Counted from the first letter of the stretch, positions 36,589 to 46,163 are shown. The stretch: DNA of 64,000 nt from Palsa-295 sp963781105 (GCA_963781105.1 CAWAED010000017.1:173365-237364); one strand, 5' to 3'. Notes: generated by a model from the letters alone, not told the origin. Program-made: numbers and translations.

Positions 36589-36812
36589 TTGGAGAGCGCG
36601 TGGAGAGTGTTGCGATAGCGGCCGATGATTTCCTCGGCCTTTTTCATTTTCTTCTGGAACTCCGGATCGTAGGGGGTGAGCTGATAGGCGCCGTTCGGAC
36701 CTTCGATGAGGAATAGCCGGTCGCCGTCATCCGCTTGCAGACGATTCACCGCTTCCTTAGGCAGCACGACACCCAGGGAATTGCCTATTTTGCGCACTTT
36801 GAGTTCGAGCAT
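36585..36812 (-). CDS. AbrB/MazE-type antitoxin paired with Doc
   Basis: 75 residues from the ATG at 36812 (MLELKVRKIGNSLGVVLPKE); an upstream in-frame start at 36863 would run through the operator-like palindrome and is rejected. Residues 1-48 form a SpoVT/AbrB swapped-hairpin DNA-binding domain. The C-terminal tail (PEFQKKMKKAEEIIGRYRN) would wrap the toxin. It probably neutralises Doc and represses the operon. A GGACG box precedes the ATG. Confidence 0.9.
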   Translation of the reverse strand: MLELKVRKIGNSLGVVLPKEAVNRLQADDGDRLFLIEGPNGAYQLTPYDPEFQKKMKKAEEIIGRYRNTLHALSK

Positions 36813-36823
36813 CGATTCGTCCT

Positions 36824-36835
36824 TTGTTATAACAA
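36824..36835. promoter_or_regulatory. palindromic operator candidate of the toxin-antitoxin operon
   Basis: Perfect 12-bp palindrome TTGTTATAACAA, 11 bases upstream of the antitoxin ATG. It contains TATAAC/GTTATA, so it may overlap the -10 element. AbrB-type antitoxins commonly bind such sites. Confidence 0.55.
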
Positions 36836-36872
36836 TTGTAGCAACTCGTTTGTGGAGGAGCAAGCGATATCG

Positions 36873-37415
36873 CTACTTGGTTTCTGGCGGGGGGGTGGTG
36901 CGGACCCACCAGACTAGGCCGCTGTAGTCTGAGAAGCAGACGTGTTCGCCGGAGGCTTCGAGGACGCCTTTGGTGTGATCGAAGAATTCGGTTTTGGCTA
37001 CCAGGTTTGCGAAGAAGGCTTCGTCCCAGGGCTCGTAGCGGGATTCTTCCGTGGTTTCGGATTTCAGGACTTTTTCGACTTGCTTGCGGGCTTCTTCTTT
37101 GTCTACTTTTTCGTGGGCATCGCCGTAGCGGCGGACGCGGAGTGTCTCGATGGGGGCGCCGATCAGGTCTTCGATGGCGACTGGGTCGTCGAAGTTGCGG
37201 TAGCCGTCGCGGGGCGGGGCGAAAGCGCTGCAGGTTTTGCCGAAAGGCTCGGGGGCGGCGACGGAATTTTTTTCTGGCGGCGGGGACTTTTCGAGGTCGA
37301 GGATTATTTTGGGGTCTTTGGGCTTGTTTTGCGAGTGGCCGGGGCGGGTGGCGAGGGTGGCTATCACGGCGAGCGCGAGGAACGCGCCGAGTTGTTTCCG
37401 CCAGTTATGCGTCAT
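36873..37415 (-). CDS. secreted hypothetical protein
   Basis: 180 residues. Signal peptide MTHNWRKQLGAFLALAVIAT with likely cleavage near GHSQ. The mature part has a Pro/Lys linker then a compact region with two cysteines (KTCSAFAPP, EHVCFSDY). The start lies inside the end of the LplT-Aas fusion gene: the two overlap by 11 bases, so they are translationally linked. I do not recognise the family. Confidence 0.75.
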   Translation of the reverse strand: MTHNWRKQLGAFLALAVIATLATRPGHSQNKPKDPKIILDLEKSPPPEKNSVAAPEPFGKTCSAFAPPRDGYRNFDDPVAIEDLIGAPIETLRVRRYGDAHEKVDKEEARKQVEKVLKSETTEESRYEPWDEAFFANLVAKTEFFDHTKGVLEASGEHVCFSDYSGLVWWVRTTPPPETK

Positions 37416-40400
37416 TCTGTCCTCCCGTCGCCGCCGACTTTTCTTGGGCGATTTCGTGGACGCGGCGCAAGTCTAGCTTGCCTGTGCCTAGGTGCGGTAG
37501 CTCGTCAATGTGGAAGAACTGATTGGCGCGGGGGAGCCAGAGATTGGGCAGGTCGGATTTGGCTAGCTTTTCTAGGACCGGCTTCAGCGCTTCCGGTTCG
37601 AGCGTGTGCAGGACTACCAGGCGTTCGCCTTTTTTGCCGTCGGGGACGCCGGTTACCACGAATTGTCTTTCTGGCGAGTCTGCCAGCTCCTGCAATTTTT
37701 CCTCGATTTTTATGTGCGGGACCATTTCGCCGCCGATTTTGCTGAAGCGGCTTAGGCGATCGGTGATGGTTAGGAAGCCGTCTTCGTCCTGGGCGGCGAT
37801 ATCGCCGGTGACGTACCAGCCGTCTTGCAGGACTTCGGCTGTTTTCTCGGGCTTGCCTAGATAGCCTTTCATTACGTTGGGGCCGCGGACCAGCATCAGG
37901 CCGGGAGTGTTGATCGGCAGGCGCTCGTGGGTTTCGGGATCCACGATTCGAACGCTGACGCCGGGGAGGGGATGGCCGATGCGTCCGCGCTTGGCGCCGA
38001 TCTGGCGGAATCCTGGGGCGCGGAAATCGCGCGTATTGACGGCGACTACTGGAGAACATTCTGTTGCGCCATAGCCTTCCAGCGGACGGATGCCGAAGCG
38101 ATCTTCGAAGGCTAGCGCTAGCGGTTCGGGTAATTTTTCGGCGCCTACTACTACGTATTGCAGGCTGCCGAAATCTTCGGGGAGGCAGCGGCGCGTGTAG
38201 GCTTGCAGGAAAGTGGGAGTGGCCAGGAGGAAGGTGACGCGATAGTCGCGGACTAGTTCGCTGACGGCTACTAGATCGAGCGGGCTGGGATGAAAGGCGA
38301 CTCCTATGCCCATAACTGCGGGGAGCCAGAGCGTGACTGTGAATCCGAAGGAGTGGAAGAAGGGGAGGACGCCTAGGAGGACGTCTCCTTTGGCTAGCAT
38401 GAAGGTTTGGCCCATCTGGTCAATGTTGGACATGATGTTGTAGTGCGTGAGCATTACGCCTTTGGGTTCGCCGGTGCTGCCGCTGGAGAAGATTATGGTG
38501 GCTAGATCGTCTAGGGATTTTGTGTTTCCTTGGGCGCTCAGGGTGCGCTCGAGTGGTTTGCTTGGCAGGAACCAGAGGAGTAATGCGGTGATGCGTTCGA
38601 GGAAGCGCGGGGCGGCTGCGGCTTCTTCTAGCAAGATGGTTTTGCCGGGGACTTGCAGCGGGATTTTTTCTAGCAGGAGCTTGGTGGTGATTACTGTTTC
38701 GATTTTGCATTGTTCGGCGCAGGAGGCTAGCGTTTCGTTGGAGGCGGTGTAATTCAGATTCACTGGGATTTTTCCGCTTATCGCAGCGGCGAAATTTACT
38801 AGCGCGCCGGGGACTGACGGCGGCAGCAGGATGCCTACCATTTCCTGGTTCTTCCATGTTTCGCGGAGGCGTCGCGCTAGAAAGATGGCGCTGAGTAACG
38901 CGCTGCCCCAGCTCATGCGGGGGCGGCGTTTGTCTCCCATGGCGAAGCGGAATGGATAGTGATGCGCGGTGCGGATCAGCGAGCGCGGGAGCGTGTACAT
39001 GCGGCTTTTGTGGTGGAGATAGGCGGCGCTCTGGAGTTCCTGGACGGCTTCGCGGACTTCGAAGGCGGTGGTGGTGGGCGGCATGGGCTTGCCGAAGCTT
39101 ACTGTGACGGGGTAGGGAATTTTGCGCGGCATCTTCCAGATGAAGCGGCCGCGCTCGTAGCTGAAGATGCTGCCCCAGACGCCGTTGAGATTTACGGGGA
39201 CGATGGGGGCATCCACGTTTTTCATGATGCGTTCCATGCCGCGGCGAAAGGGGAGTAATTGGCCAATGCGCGTGATTTGGCCTTCGGCGAAGATGCAGAC
39301 GATTTCGTTGTTGCGGATGGCGTCGCTGGCTTCGCGGAGGGAGTGGATCATGTCGCGGGGGCGAAGCTGCGAGGAGATGGAGATTGCGCCGATCATTTTG
39401 GCGAAGGGCTTGATGTAGGGTTGGTCGTAGATGTCTTTGAAGATTAGGAAGCGGATGGGGCGGTCGGTGGAGGCGATTAGGAGCAGCGCGTCTACCAGTG
39501 ACATGTGATTTGCGACGAAAAGGGCGCCGCCGATTTCGGGGATATTTTCGCGGCCTTCGACGCGGATGCGATAGACGGAGTGCGTGGCCATCCAGAGAAC
39601 CAGGCGGAGCAGGGAATCGGGGAGCAAGTAAATGGAGTAGCCGGTCATGACGGCGGTGAGGATGGCGCCGTCGAGGAAGATTGCGGCGGCCGACTGGTGG
39701 AAGCGCGCGGAGAAAATGTTGTAGGCGCCGGCTGCTATGAAGATGCCGACGAAGGACCAGAAGTTTGCGGCGGCAATTACGCCGCCTTTCTGGTCGGGGC
39801 GCGGGCGGTGTTGGATTAACGCGTTTAGCGGGACGGCGAAGAAGCCGCCGGAGAATCCGAGCAGGCTGAGATCGGGGATGCGCAGGTGCACTAACCGCGC
39901 GAAAAACACGGATAGGCGCTCGAGGACGGGCCAGCCGACGTGCGAAGTCGCGGCTACGAGCCAGTGCGAGAGCGCGGCGCTGGGGGCGTCGAAATAGAGG
40001 AGCGCGCCGAAAATGGTCATGCCGAGCGCGCCTAGCGGAATCAGGCCGTACTCGATCTTGCCGCCGGAAAGGTAGCCCGCGGCGACGCTGCCTATTCCGA
40101 TGCCGATTCCTACCGCGGCCTGCAGGTAGCTGATGTGGGTTTCGTCGACGCGCAGGACGTCGTGGCCGTAGATGATGATGGTGAATTGCAGCAGCGCGGC
40201 GAGGAAGAACAGATAGGTGTTGCCCATCACCGCCCAGGCTAGCGTGCGGTCGGCGAGGATGGTTTTCATCTGCTTACCCAAATCGCCGATCGGGTTCCAT
40301 TGCAGTTTCTTGGAGGGGTCTGCTGCGGGCACATGAGTGATGCCGAAACTGGTTGCTAGGCCCAGGAGCGTGCAGCCCAGCAGGATGAAACCGGCGATTT

Positions 40401-41001
40401 GTTCGCGGCCGTGATAGCGCTCGGCCAAGGAGCCGGCGGCCATTACTGCTGTGATGCTGCCGAGAAAAGTACCCAGCTCGATGATTCCGTTGGCCCAGGA
40501 AAGTTTGCGTTCGGGCACTAACTCCGGCAGGAGGCCATACTTCGATGGTCCGAAAAGCGCGGACTGGGAGCTGATCAGAAATACCGCAGCACATTCGAGC
40601 GGAAGATTGTGCAGCCAGAGGCCTAGAATCGTCACGGCCATCACGAAAATTTCCATCAACTTCGTGCCGATGACGACGCTGCGCTTGCTGTAGCGATCGG
40701 CGAAATTGCCGCCGGCCATCGAGAAGAAGATGAATGGAAGCGCAAACAGTGCACCGACCACCAGGATCAGGTTTTCCCGGGTGTCCTTCGGGAAGTTCAT
40801 GGCGACGATGATGTAAATCACCAGGAACTTGATGGCGTTGTCGTTGAAGGCGTTCTGGAATTGGGTGACGATCAGGCTCCAGAAGCCTAGCTGCCAGCCG
40901 GAGGTTCCGTCGCCGCGGAGATTTGCGGGCGTCGCGTTTGGCGGCGGGTGGGGAGCAGACGTGTGCGCGTCGGACGAGGCGGCTGCGGCCGGGTCAGCCA
41001 T
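37405..41001 (-). CDS. aas: LplT-PlsC-acyl-ACP synthetase fusion (lysophospholipid transport and reacylation)
   Basis: 1198 residues with three modules. Residues 35-465 are an MFS transporter like LplT (FWSLIVTQFQNAFNDNAIKF; about 12 helices). Residues 480-650 are a PlsC acyltransferase with HX4D (NHMSLVD, His499/Asp504) and FAEGQITRIG. Residues 680-1190 are an AMP-forming acyl-ACP/CoA ligase with SSGSTGEPKG at 839-848, GYGATECSP and YVTGDIAAQDEDGFL. In E. coli LplT imports lysophosphatidylethanolamine and the separate Aas reacylates it; here both are one chain at the inner membrane. The following secreted-protein gene overlaps it by 11 bases. The upstream MTase gene is a separate unit. Confidence 0.93.
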   Translation of the reverse strand: MADPAAAASSDAHTSAPHPPPNATPANLRGDGTSGWQLGFWSLIVTQFQNAFNDNAIKFLVIYIIVAMNFPKDTRENLILVVGALFALPFIFFSMAGGNFADRYSKRSVVIGTKLMEIFVMAVTILGLWLHNLPLECAAVFLISSQSALFGPSKYGLLPELVPERKLSWANGIIELGTFLGSITAVMAAGSLAERYHGREQIAGFILLGCTLLGLATSFGITHVPAADPSKKLQWNPIGDLGKQMKTILADRTLAWAVMGNTYLFFLAALLQFTIIIYGHDVLRVDETHISYLQAAVGIGIGIGSVAAGYLSGGKIEYGLIPLGALGMTIFGALLYFDAPSAALSHWLVAATSHVGWPVLERLSVFFARLVHLRIPDLSLLGFSGGFFAVPLNALIQHRPRPDQKGGVIAAANFWSFVGIFIAAGAYNIFSARFHQSAAAIFLDGAILTAVMTGYSIYLLPDSLLRLVLWMATHSVYRIRVEGRENIPEIGGALFVANHMSLVDALLLIASTDRPIRFLIFKDIYDQPYIKPFAKMIGAISISSQLRPRDMIHSLREASDAIRNNEIVCIFAEGQITRIGQLLPFRRGMERIMKNVDAPIVPVNLNGVWGSIFSYERGRFIWKMPRKIPYPVTVSFGKPMPPTTTAFEVREAVQELQSAAYLHHKSRMYTLPRSLIRTAHHYPFRFAMGDKRRPRMSWGSALLSAIFLARRLRETWKNQEMVGILLPPSVPGALVNFAAAISGKIPVNLNYTASNETLASCAEQCKIETVITTKLLLEKIPLQVPGKTILLEEAAAAPRFLERITALLLWFLPSKPLERTLSAQGNTKSLDDLATIIFSSGSTGEPKGVMLTHYNIMSNIDQMGQTFMLAKGDVLLGVLPFFHSFGFTVTLWLPAVMGIGVAFHPSPLDLVAVSELVRDYRVTFLLATPTFLQAYTRRCLPEDFGSLQYVVVGAEKLPEPLALAFEDRFGIRPLEGYGATECSPVVAVNTRDFRAPGFRQIGAKRGRIGHPLPGVSVRIVDPETHERLPINTPGLMLVRGPNVMKGYLGKPEKTAEVLQDGWYVTGDIAAQDEDGFLTITDRLSRFSKIGGEMVPHIKIEEKLQELADSPERQFVVTGVPDGKKGERLVVLHTLEPEALKPVLEKLAKSDLPNLWLPRANQFFHIDELPHLGTGKLDLRRVHEIAQEKSAATGGQNDA

Positions 41002-41151
41002 TTTGCCTCGCGCGTGGTGGATGGGAATCGAAAGTCATGGCCGAACCTCGGTACCAATTTGCCGGGAGTGCAGCGTAGTTTCAATGTATTTCAGGCGCGA
41101 AGGTGCCACAGCGAGAAGGAAGTCCGCGGGGGACCGTCGCGTGGGGAAGAT

Positions 41152-41913
41152 CTAGTCAGATAATTTACGGAGCCAGACCTGGTAGGAGGTTTCTAAGAGT
41201 TCTAGTTTGCGGGAATAGAGCGCCGTGAAAGCGTCTATGGCGGGCTTGGGAACGCCGTCTTGATTGTGTTTTGGATCGTTCCAGAGGTAGTCGTCGAAGG
41301 CAATGATGGCGCCGGGCTTGGCTAGAGCGAAACTTAGAACCGCATCTTGCAAAACATTTAGGGTGGAGTGGCCGCCGTCTATGTAAATGAAGTCGAAGGA
41401 ACGCGTCGGCAGGTTGCGCAGAATATCGGCGGAGAAACCGCGTTTGAATTCGGTGCGTTTCCCGCCTTGGGCGCGCTGGATGTTGGGCCAGAACAACGGT
41501 TGGTCGTTGCAATCGAGGCAGACCAGGCGCGACCTTTCAGAGATCGCAATATTGCGGAGCAGCCAGGTGCTGGCGCGGCCTTCGAAGCAGCCAATCTCGA
41601 GGATCCAGCAAGGTGTGCCGCGCAAGTTCTTCAGGTGCCGCCAGAAACTCGCGATGTTCGAGGAAAACCAGTCGGCGGTGAAAGTGTAGCCGACGGCATC
41701 TTGGCGGGGTGGAGGCGCGTCGGACGGCGAGGGTGTGGGAGTGGCGACGCGCGGGGCGCGCGGGAGTTTGAAAACGTCTGGCGGCGCGGCGGCTTGGAGA
41801 AAATGTTCGTCAATGATTTGGTGGAGGTGGCGGAGGAGGGAATCGCGATCGAGGGCCGGTGGCGCGGGTGTGCGGGATGACTGAGGTTCGCAAAGATAGA
41901 GCAAGGTCTGCAC
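41152..41913 (-). CDS. class I SAM-dependent methyltransferase domain protein
   Basis: The intact frame of 253 residues starts at a GTG that has no ribosome site and is probably only the surviving 3' part of a longer gene. The SAM-binding motif is WILEIGCFEGRASTWLL near 100, followed by RLVCLDCND, DFIYIDGGHSTLNVLQDAVL and GAIIAFDDYLWND, as in Methyltransf_24-type enzymes. Residues 1-70 are a charged, Pro-rich linker. Upstream, other frames encode TPR-like segments belonging to the same protein (see 41914-42240). Substrate unknown. Confidence 0.78.
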   Translation of the reverse strand: MQTLLYLCEPQSSRTPAPPALDRDSLLRHLHQIIDEHFLQAAAPPDVFKLPRAPRVATPTPSPSDAPPPRQDAVGYTFTADWFSSNIASFWRHLKNLRGTPCWILEIGCFEGRASTWLLRNIAISERSRLVCLDCNDQPLFWPNIQRAQGGKRTEFKRGFSADILRNLPTRSFDFIYIDGGHSTLNVLQDAVLSFALAKPGAIIAFDDYLWNDPKHNQDGVPKPAIDAFTALYSRKLELLETSYQVWLRKLSD

Positions 41914-42240
41914 GTGAGCTTGCGCGGCGCCGGTGGCGAAGCTGAGGGCTTGGCGCAGGAAGACGGCGGCATCGTCGCGTTTTCCTGTGCTAGCAGGACG
42001 CCGAGATTCGCGGATGCGTCCGAGTGCGCGGGATTGAGCAGGAGGGCGCGGCGCAGCGCGCGTTCAGCGACGCTGAGCTGGACGACGGCCCAGTCGTTCC
42101 AGAGGTCGGGGGATTCACCTTGCAAAAGCGCAGCGGAAAGCATGAGGAAGCTTCGACGACCTGACCGTCGAGAAAAAGGCGTGTAGCGTCGGCGAGCTGG
42201 CTGCGGCAGGGCGATTCGGGGGCGGAGATGGCGATGTCGG
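41914..42240 (-). pseudogene. frameshifted TPR front end of the methyltransferase gene
   Basis: Reading leftwards on the minus strand, one frame gives LADATRLFLDGQVVEAS, then another frame gives LSAALLQGESPDLWNDWAVV and RRALLLNPAHSDASANLGVL, and a third gives KRDDAAVFLRQALSFATGAA, which runs into the methyltransferase frame. Together they make a TPR-type repeat series. At least two frame changes are needed, near 42145 and near 41985. Either the gene is decaying or the sequence has errors. Confidence 0.65.
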
Positions 42241-42522
42241 TCGGCACAGGAGGAAGCTCCCGGACTTGTAGGCACGCCTGCGGCCAAGGAGTGCGCCCGA
42301 AAATTAGAATTCGCACATAGCGTTCACATGTACGCGGCGTTGGCCGCGTCCCACCGGCGGGCACTGGATGTGTTCGACTGCACGACGGTCACTTCCCACA
42401 AGCGGTCACCGCGCTCGAATTCTGCGCACTCACCGACGCATAACACGCTGTGAAAGCGGCACTTGCGGCGCTCATTCCCTGGCAGCGAACTTGCGCAATC
42501 TTCCCGAAGAGGAGGTGTGCCG

Positions 42523-43005
42523 ATGAACACCGACTGGACTAGCTTGCGCGGAAAAATCAGGGCCACGTGTTTGGTGGGAGTTTCCGTTTACTTGCTGGGA
42601 GCGGGAGTCGCAAGCACGACCGCGTACACTCCGAGCGCCAACCGCGATGTGAATTATAGCTTCGTGACCGCTGGCGACACTCTAACGTCGCCACCGAATG
42701 CTCCTTCCCCTGCGCCGGAGCTCACCAAGGATGAAACCTTCACCAATCAGACCGACGTTCGCGACTATCTTTTCACCCTGGATGACGCCACGCGCATGGT
42801 GCATCTGAACATTGCGGCGGAAGTGAAACACGGCCGGGTTCGCTGGGAACTGATCGATCCGACGGGAGCCACGCGTACAGAAATCAGGACCACCGAGCGA
42901 GCCAGCATGGATACGACGAATATTCAGGCGATCAAGGGCGAATGGCACTTGCGGATGACGCTGGAAGATGCGACGGGAAGCTATCACGTGCATTGGGTTG
43001 GGTAA
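42523..43005 (+). CDS. secreted hypothetical protein
   Basis: 160 residues, ATG at 42523 with GAGGAGG seven bases upstream. Signal peptide with core CLVGVSVYLLGAGVAS. The mature protein is beta-rich (DYLFTLDDATRMVHLNIAAE, VRWELIDPTGATRTEI) and resembles a short jelly-roll or pre-peptidase-like fold. It ends 49 bases before the ADOP permease gene, same strand, so co-transcription is possible. No family recognised with confidence. Confidence 0.75.
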   Translation: MNTDWTSLRGKIRATCLVGVSVYLLGAGVASTTAYTPSANRDVNYSFVTAGDTLTSPPNAPSPAPELTKDETFTNQTDVRDYLFTLDDATRMVHLNIAAEVKHGRVRWELIDPTGATRTEIRTTERASMDTTNIQAIKGEWHLRMTLEDATGSYHVHWVG

Positions 43006-43054
43006 GCAACATTACGAGTCCGATTCCTAGCGCTGGGTGTGCGGAGGTATGGCG

Positions 43055-45517
43055 ATGGAAAGTGTGTGGCGAAATTTGCGGCATGCGTTGCGGCTATTGG
43101 CGAAGAGTCCCGGATTCACGGTCGTGGCGGTGCTGACACTGGCGCTGGGAATCGGCGCGAACGCGGCGATCTTCTCGGTCGTGTATACGGCGTTGCTGCG
43201 GCCGCTGCCTTACTACGAGCCGGAGCGCCTGATTACCCTTGGGGAAGGGCGCACGCAGACCCGGGACACCGAGGTGGTGAACCGAAATAGCTCCTACCCG
43301 GACTTCGTGGATTGGCAGAAAACGGCGAAGAGCTTCAAATCTTTGACGGCTTTCAGCTTCGACACGTTCACTTTGGCGGGGAACGGAGAGCCCAAGGCGG
43401 TCTTTGCGACGCAGGTGATGCCGAACTTTTTTTCCACGCTGGGCGTGAAGCCAGCTCTCGGGCGTGCGTTTGTGGATGGCGAGAATGTGGGCGACGGGCC
43501 GCACGTGGTGATGCTGACCTATGGCTACTGGCGCAGCGATTTCGGGGGCGATCCGAAGGCGATTGGCCGCACCGTCACGCTGGACAACAAACCGGCGACG
43601 ATCGTGGGAGTGCTGCCGCGCGATTTTCAATTTGCGCCGTCGAACGGTTTTCCGCTGTGGGTGCCGATGCACCCGACGCAAGACCTCTTGACGCGCAGAA
43701 ACCTTCGCTGGCTGAACGTGTTTGCGCGGCTGGCGCCGGGAGTGAGCGCGGCGCAGGCGCACGCGGAGATGGACGGAATCACGGCGCAACTGGCGCGCGA
43801 ATATCCGCAGCAGGACGGATCCGTATTCGTGAACATCGAGACGCTGCGGCACAGAATCGTGGGACAAGTGCAGCCATTGCTGCTGGTAATTTTCGGCGCG
43901 GTGGGATTCGTATTGCTGATTGCCTGCGCGAACGTAGCGAACCTGATGATGACGCGCGCGGCGGCGCGGCGAAAGGAGTTTGCGATTCGCACGGCGCTGG
44001 GCGCGAGCCGGGGACAGCTGGTGGCGCAACTGCTGACAGAAAGCATTTTGCTGGCGGCATTGGGCGCGGCGGTGGGATTCGCAGCGGCGGGGTGGGGCGT
44101 GAGCGCGCTGATCGCCGCGATTCCGCAGCCCGTGCTGAGCTCGCTGCCGAATTTGCGTGATGCGGGGACCGATCTGCCGGTGCTGGCATTTCTGTGTGGT
44201 GTGACGTTGCTGACCGCGATTCTTTTTGGGCTGGCGCCGGCGCTGGCGATGCCGCAAAGCAGAGTGAGCGACGCGTTGAAGGATGAGTCGCGGGGCGGCA
44301 CCAGCACGGCGAATACACGGTTGCGCAACATGGTGGTGACGGCGGAGATCGCGGTGTCGCTGGTACTGCTCGTTGGCGCGGGGCTGATGTTGCAGAGTCT
44401 GCGCGCCCTGCTGCACCAGGATCCGGGTTTTTCCATTCGCAATTTGCTGGTTTTTTCGGTGAACTTGCCGGACAGCTCGTATCCGAGCGACAAGAATTAT
44501 CCGGGAGATAGTCCGGCCGCCCGATTGTTCGAGCATCAGTTCAGCGAAGAATTGCGTAATACGCCCGGCGTGCAAGACGTTGGAGTGACGAGCGCTTTGC
44601 CGATTGGTGGAAGCGGCGGCTCGATCCGGTTTCTGGTGCAGGGCCGTCCGACGGCGACAGGCCAGGAAGACGAATGCGACATCATTACTGCGACATCAGG
44701 ATATTTTTCTACTCTGCATGTGCCGCTGATTTCGGGGCGATTCTTTTCTGCGACAGACACCTTGGAAGCTCCGTGGGTGATGATGGTGAATCAAGCGTTC
44801 GTGAAGCAGTTTTTTCCGAACGAAGACGCGGTGGGGAAACGCGTGCGATTTACGTTTGACGCTAGGGAACCGTATCGCGAGATCGTGGGAGTGGTGGGAA
44901 ACATCGCGCAGGACGATTTGGCGGGGCCACCTACGCCGATCATTTACGTCGCGAACGAGCAGGGGCCTTCGACATATCTTACATATATGGTTCGCACCGC
45001 GGGAGATCCGGCGGCGTTTGTAGGCTCGGCGCAGGCGGCGTTGCACGAACTGGATCCGCAGCTTCCTTTGATTCAGCCGCAGACGATGGAGCACTTCACG
45101 GATCAGACGCCGGCGGTGTTCTTGCGGCGCTATCCATCATATGTGATCGGAAGTTTTGCGGGGTTGGCGCTGATTCTGGCGATGATTGGTTTGTATGGGT
45201 TGATTTCGTTTACGGTGGCGCAGCGCACGCGGGAGATTGGGATTCGCGTGGCCTTGGGAGCGCAGCCGCGGGATATTTTGGAGTTGGTGATGCGGCAGGG
45301 GATTGGGGCGGTGGTGATTGGCGTGGCGGTGGGAGTGGTGGCGGCGTTGGCATTGACGCGCTTGATGGCTAGTTTGCTTTTTGGCGTGAAGCCCACCGAC
45401 GCGCTGACTTTTTTGAGCGTCGCGGCGCTTTTGACGTGCGTGGCGCTGGCGGCTAGCTACATTCCGGCGCGGCGGGCGATGCGGACGGATCCGCTGGTGG
45501 CGTTGCGGCACGAATAA
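43055..45517 (+). CDS. ADOP/MacB-FtsX type permease
   Basis: 820 residues from the ATG at 43055 (MESVWRNLRHALRLLAKSPG), seven bases after GGAGG. Two MacB_PCD periplasmic domains alternate with two FtsX helix bundles: TM at about 22-45, periplasmic about 50-265, TMs at about 280-435, second periplasmic domain about 455-655, TMs about 685-810. FtsX motifs are LLIACANVANLMMTRAAARRKE and TREIGIRVALGAQPRDIL. The order matches the acidobacterial duplicated orphan permeases. No ATPase gene is adjacent. A mechanotransmission or export role is inferred from MacB. Confidence 0.92.
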   Translation: MESVWRNLRHALRLLAKSPGFTVVAVLTLALGIGANAAIFSVVYTALLRPLPYYEPERLITLGEGRTQTRDTEVVNRNSSYPDFVDWQKTAKSFKSLTAFSFDTFTLAGNGEPKAVFATQVMPNFFSTLGVKPALGRAFVDGENVGDGPHVVMLTYGYWRSDFGGDPKAIGRTVTLDNKPATIVGVLPRDFQFAPSNGFPLWVPMHPTQDLLTRRNLRWLNVFARLAPGVSAAQAHAEMDGITAQLAREYPQQDGSVFVNIETLRHRIVGQVQPLLLVIFGAVGFVLLIACANVANLMMTRAAARRKEFAIRTALGASRGQLVAQLLTESILLAALGAAVGFAAAGWGVSALIAAIPQPVLSSLPNLRDAGTDLPVLAFLCGVTLLTAILFGLAPALAMPQSRVSDALKDESRGGTSTANTRLRNMVVTAEIAVSLVLLVGAGLMLQSLRALLHQDPGFSIRNLLVFSVNLPDSSYPSDKNYPGDSPAARLFEHQFSEELRNTPGVQDVGVTSALPIGGSGGSIRFLVQGRPTATGQEDECDIITATSGYFSTLHVPLISGRFFSATDTLEAPWVMMVNQAFVKQFFPNEDAVGKRVRFTFDAREPYREIVGVVGNIAQDDLAGPPTPIIYVANEQGPSTYLTYMVRTAGDPAAFVGSAQAALHELDPQLPLIQPQTMEHFTDQTPAVFLRRYPSYVIGSFAGLALILAMIGLYGLISFTVAQRTREIGIRVALGAQPRDILELVMRQGIGAVVIGVAVGVVAALALTRLMASLLFGVKPTDALTFLSVAALLTCVALAASYIPARRAMRTDPLVALRHE

Positions 45518-45571
45518 CCTTTTCGGGTTTCGCGCGTATAACAACACGTAGCGCGCTTCGGGGAAGGGTGT

Positions 45572-46054
45572 GTGAACTCGAGTACCGCAGCGTTGTCGCC
45601 AAAGGATTCCAGCGATTTTATGGTGATTGTGCGGGCTGGATTAACCTGCGGGGTTATGGACATCACTGCGGCGGTAGTCGTTTACGGGCTGGTTTACGGA
45701 GTTCGTCCCATCCAGCTTTTGCAGGGCATCGCTAGCGGGTTGTTGGGGCAACAGGCGTATCGCGGCGGAATCGCGACGGCGCTGGTGGGTTTGTGGTTGC
45801 ATTTCATCATCGCGTTTTCTGTGGCTGCGGCCTACTTCGTGCAGAGTCAGAAGATACGGTTCTTGCTGGAGCACGCTGAGTTCTCAGGCGTTTTATACGG
45901 CGTGGCGGTCTACTTCGTTATGCAACAGATCGTGGCGTTGTCCGCTACGCAGAAACATCCGTTTTCCGTGAAGCTGATGTTAATCGGCGTTGTCATCCAC
46001 ATTTTTTGCGTCGGGCTTCCGATTGCCTTGGTGGTGCGCGAGTATTCGAGCTGA
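45572..46054 (+). CDS. integral membrane protein, DUF1440/YagU-like
   Basis: 160 residues, GTG start at 45572 behind GGGAAGGG. Four hydrophobic segments: about 20-43, 65-88, 100-122 and 132-154. The pattern GLTCGVMDITAAVVVYG then LQGIASGLLGQQAYRGGIAT is the one I recall in unannotated YagU-like membrane proteins. It is convergent with ispG, with a hairpin between them. Function unknown. Confidence 0.78.
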   Translation: MNSSTAALSPKDSSDFMVIVRAGLTCGVMDITAAVVVYGLVYGVRPIQLLQGIASGLLGQQAYRGGIATALVGLWLHFIIAFSVAAAYFVQSQKIRFLLEHAEFSGVLYGVAVYFVMQQIVALSATQKHPFSVKLMLIGVVIHIFCVGLPIALVVREYSS

Positions 46055-46136
46055 TCGTAAGTAGTCATGGGCACGCGTGCCGATGAATCTGCCGAAGTTC
46101 TGCGGAACTGTATGGAACGTCTAGCAAAACCGAAGA

Positions 46137-46158
46137 GCACAGCCAAGAGTGGCTGTGC
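46137..46158. terminator. palindromic element between convergent genes
   Basis: GCACAGCCA (46137-46145), loop AGAG, TGGCTGTGC (46150-46158): a perfect 9-bp stem, six bases from the ispG stop. I recall near-identical AGTGGCTGTGCCACAC elements scattered in acidobacterial genomes, so it may be a REP-like repeat acting as a terminator. Confidence 0.6.
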
Positions 46159-46163
46159 CACAC

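Noticed and set aside
43094..44575. 493-codon open frame on the minus strand
   Set aside because: Lies antisense within the ADOP permease, composition Arg/Gln/His-rich, no motifs.
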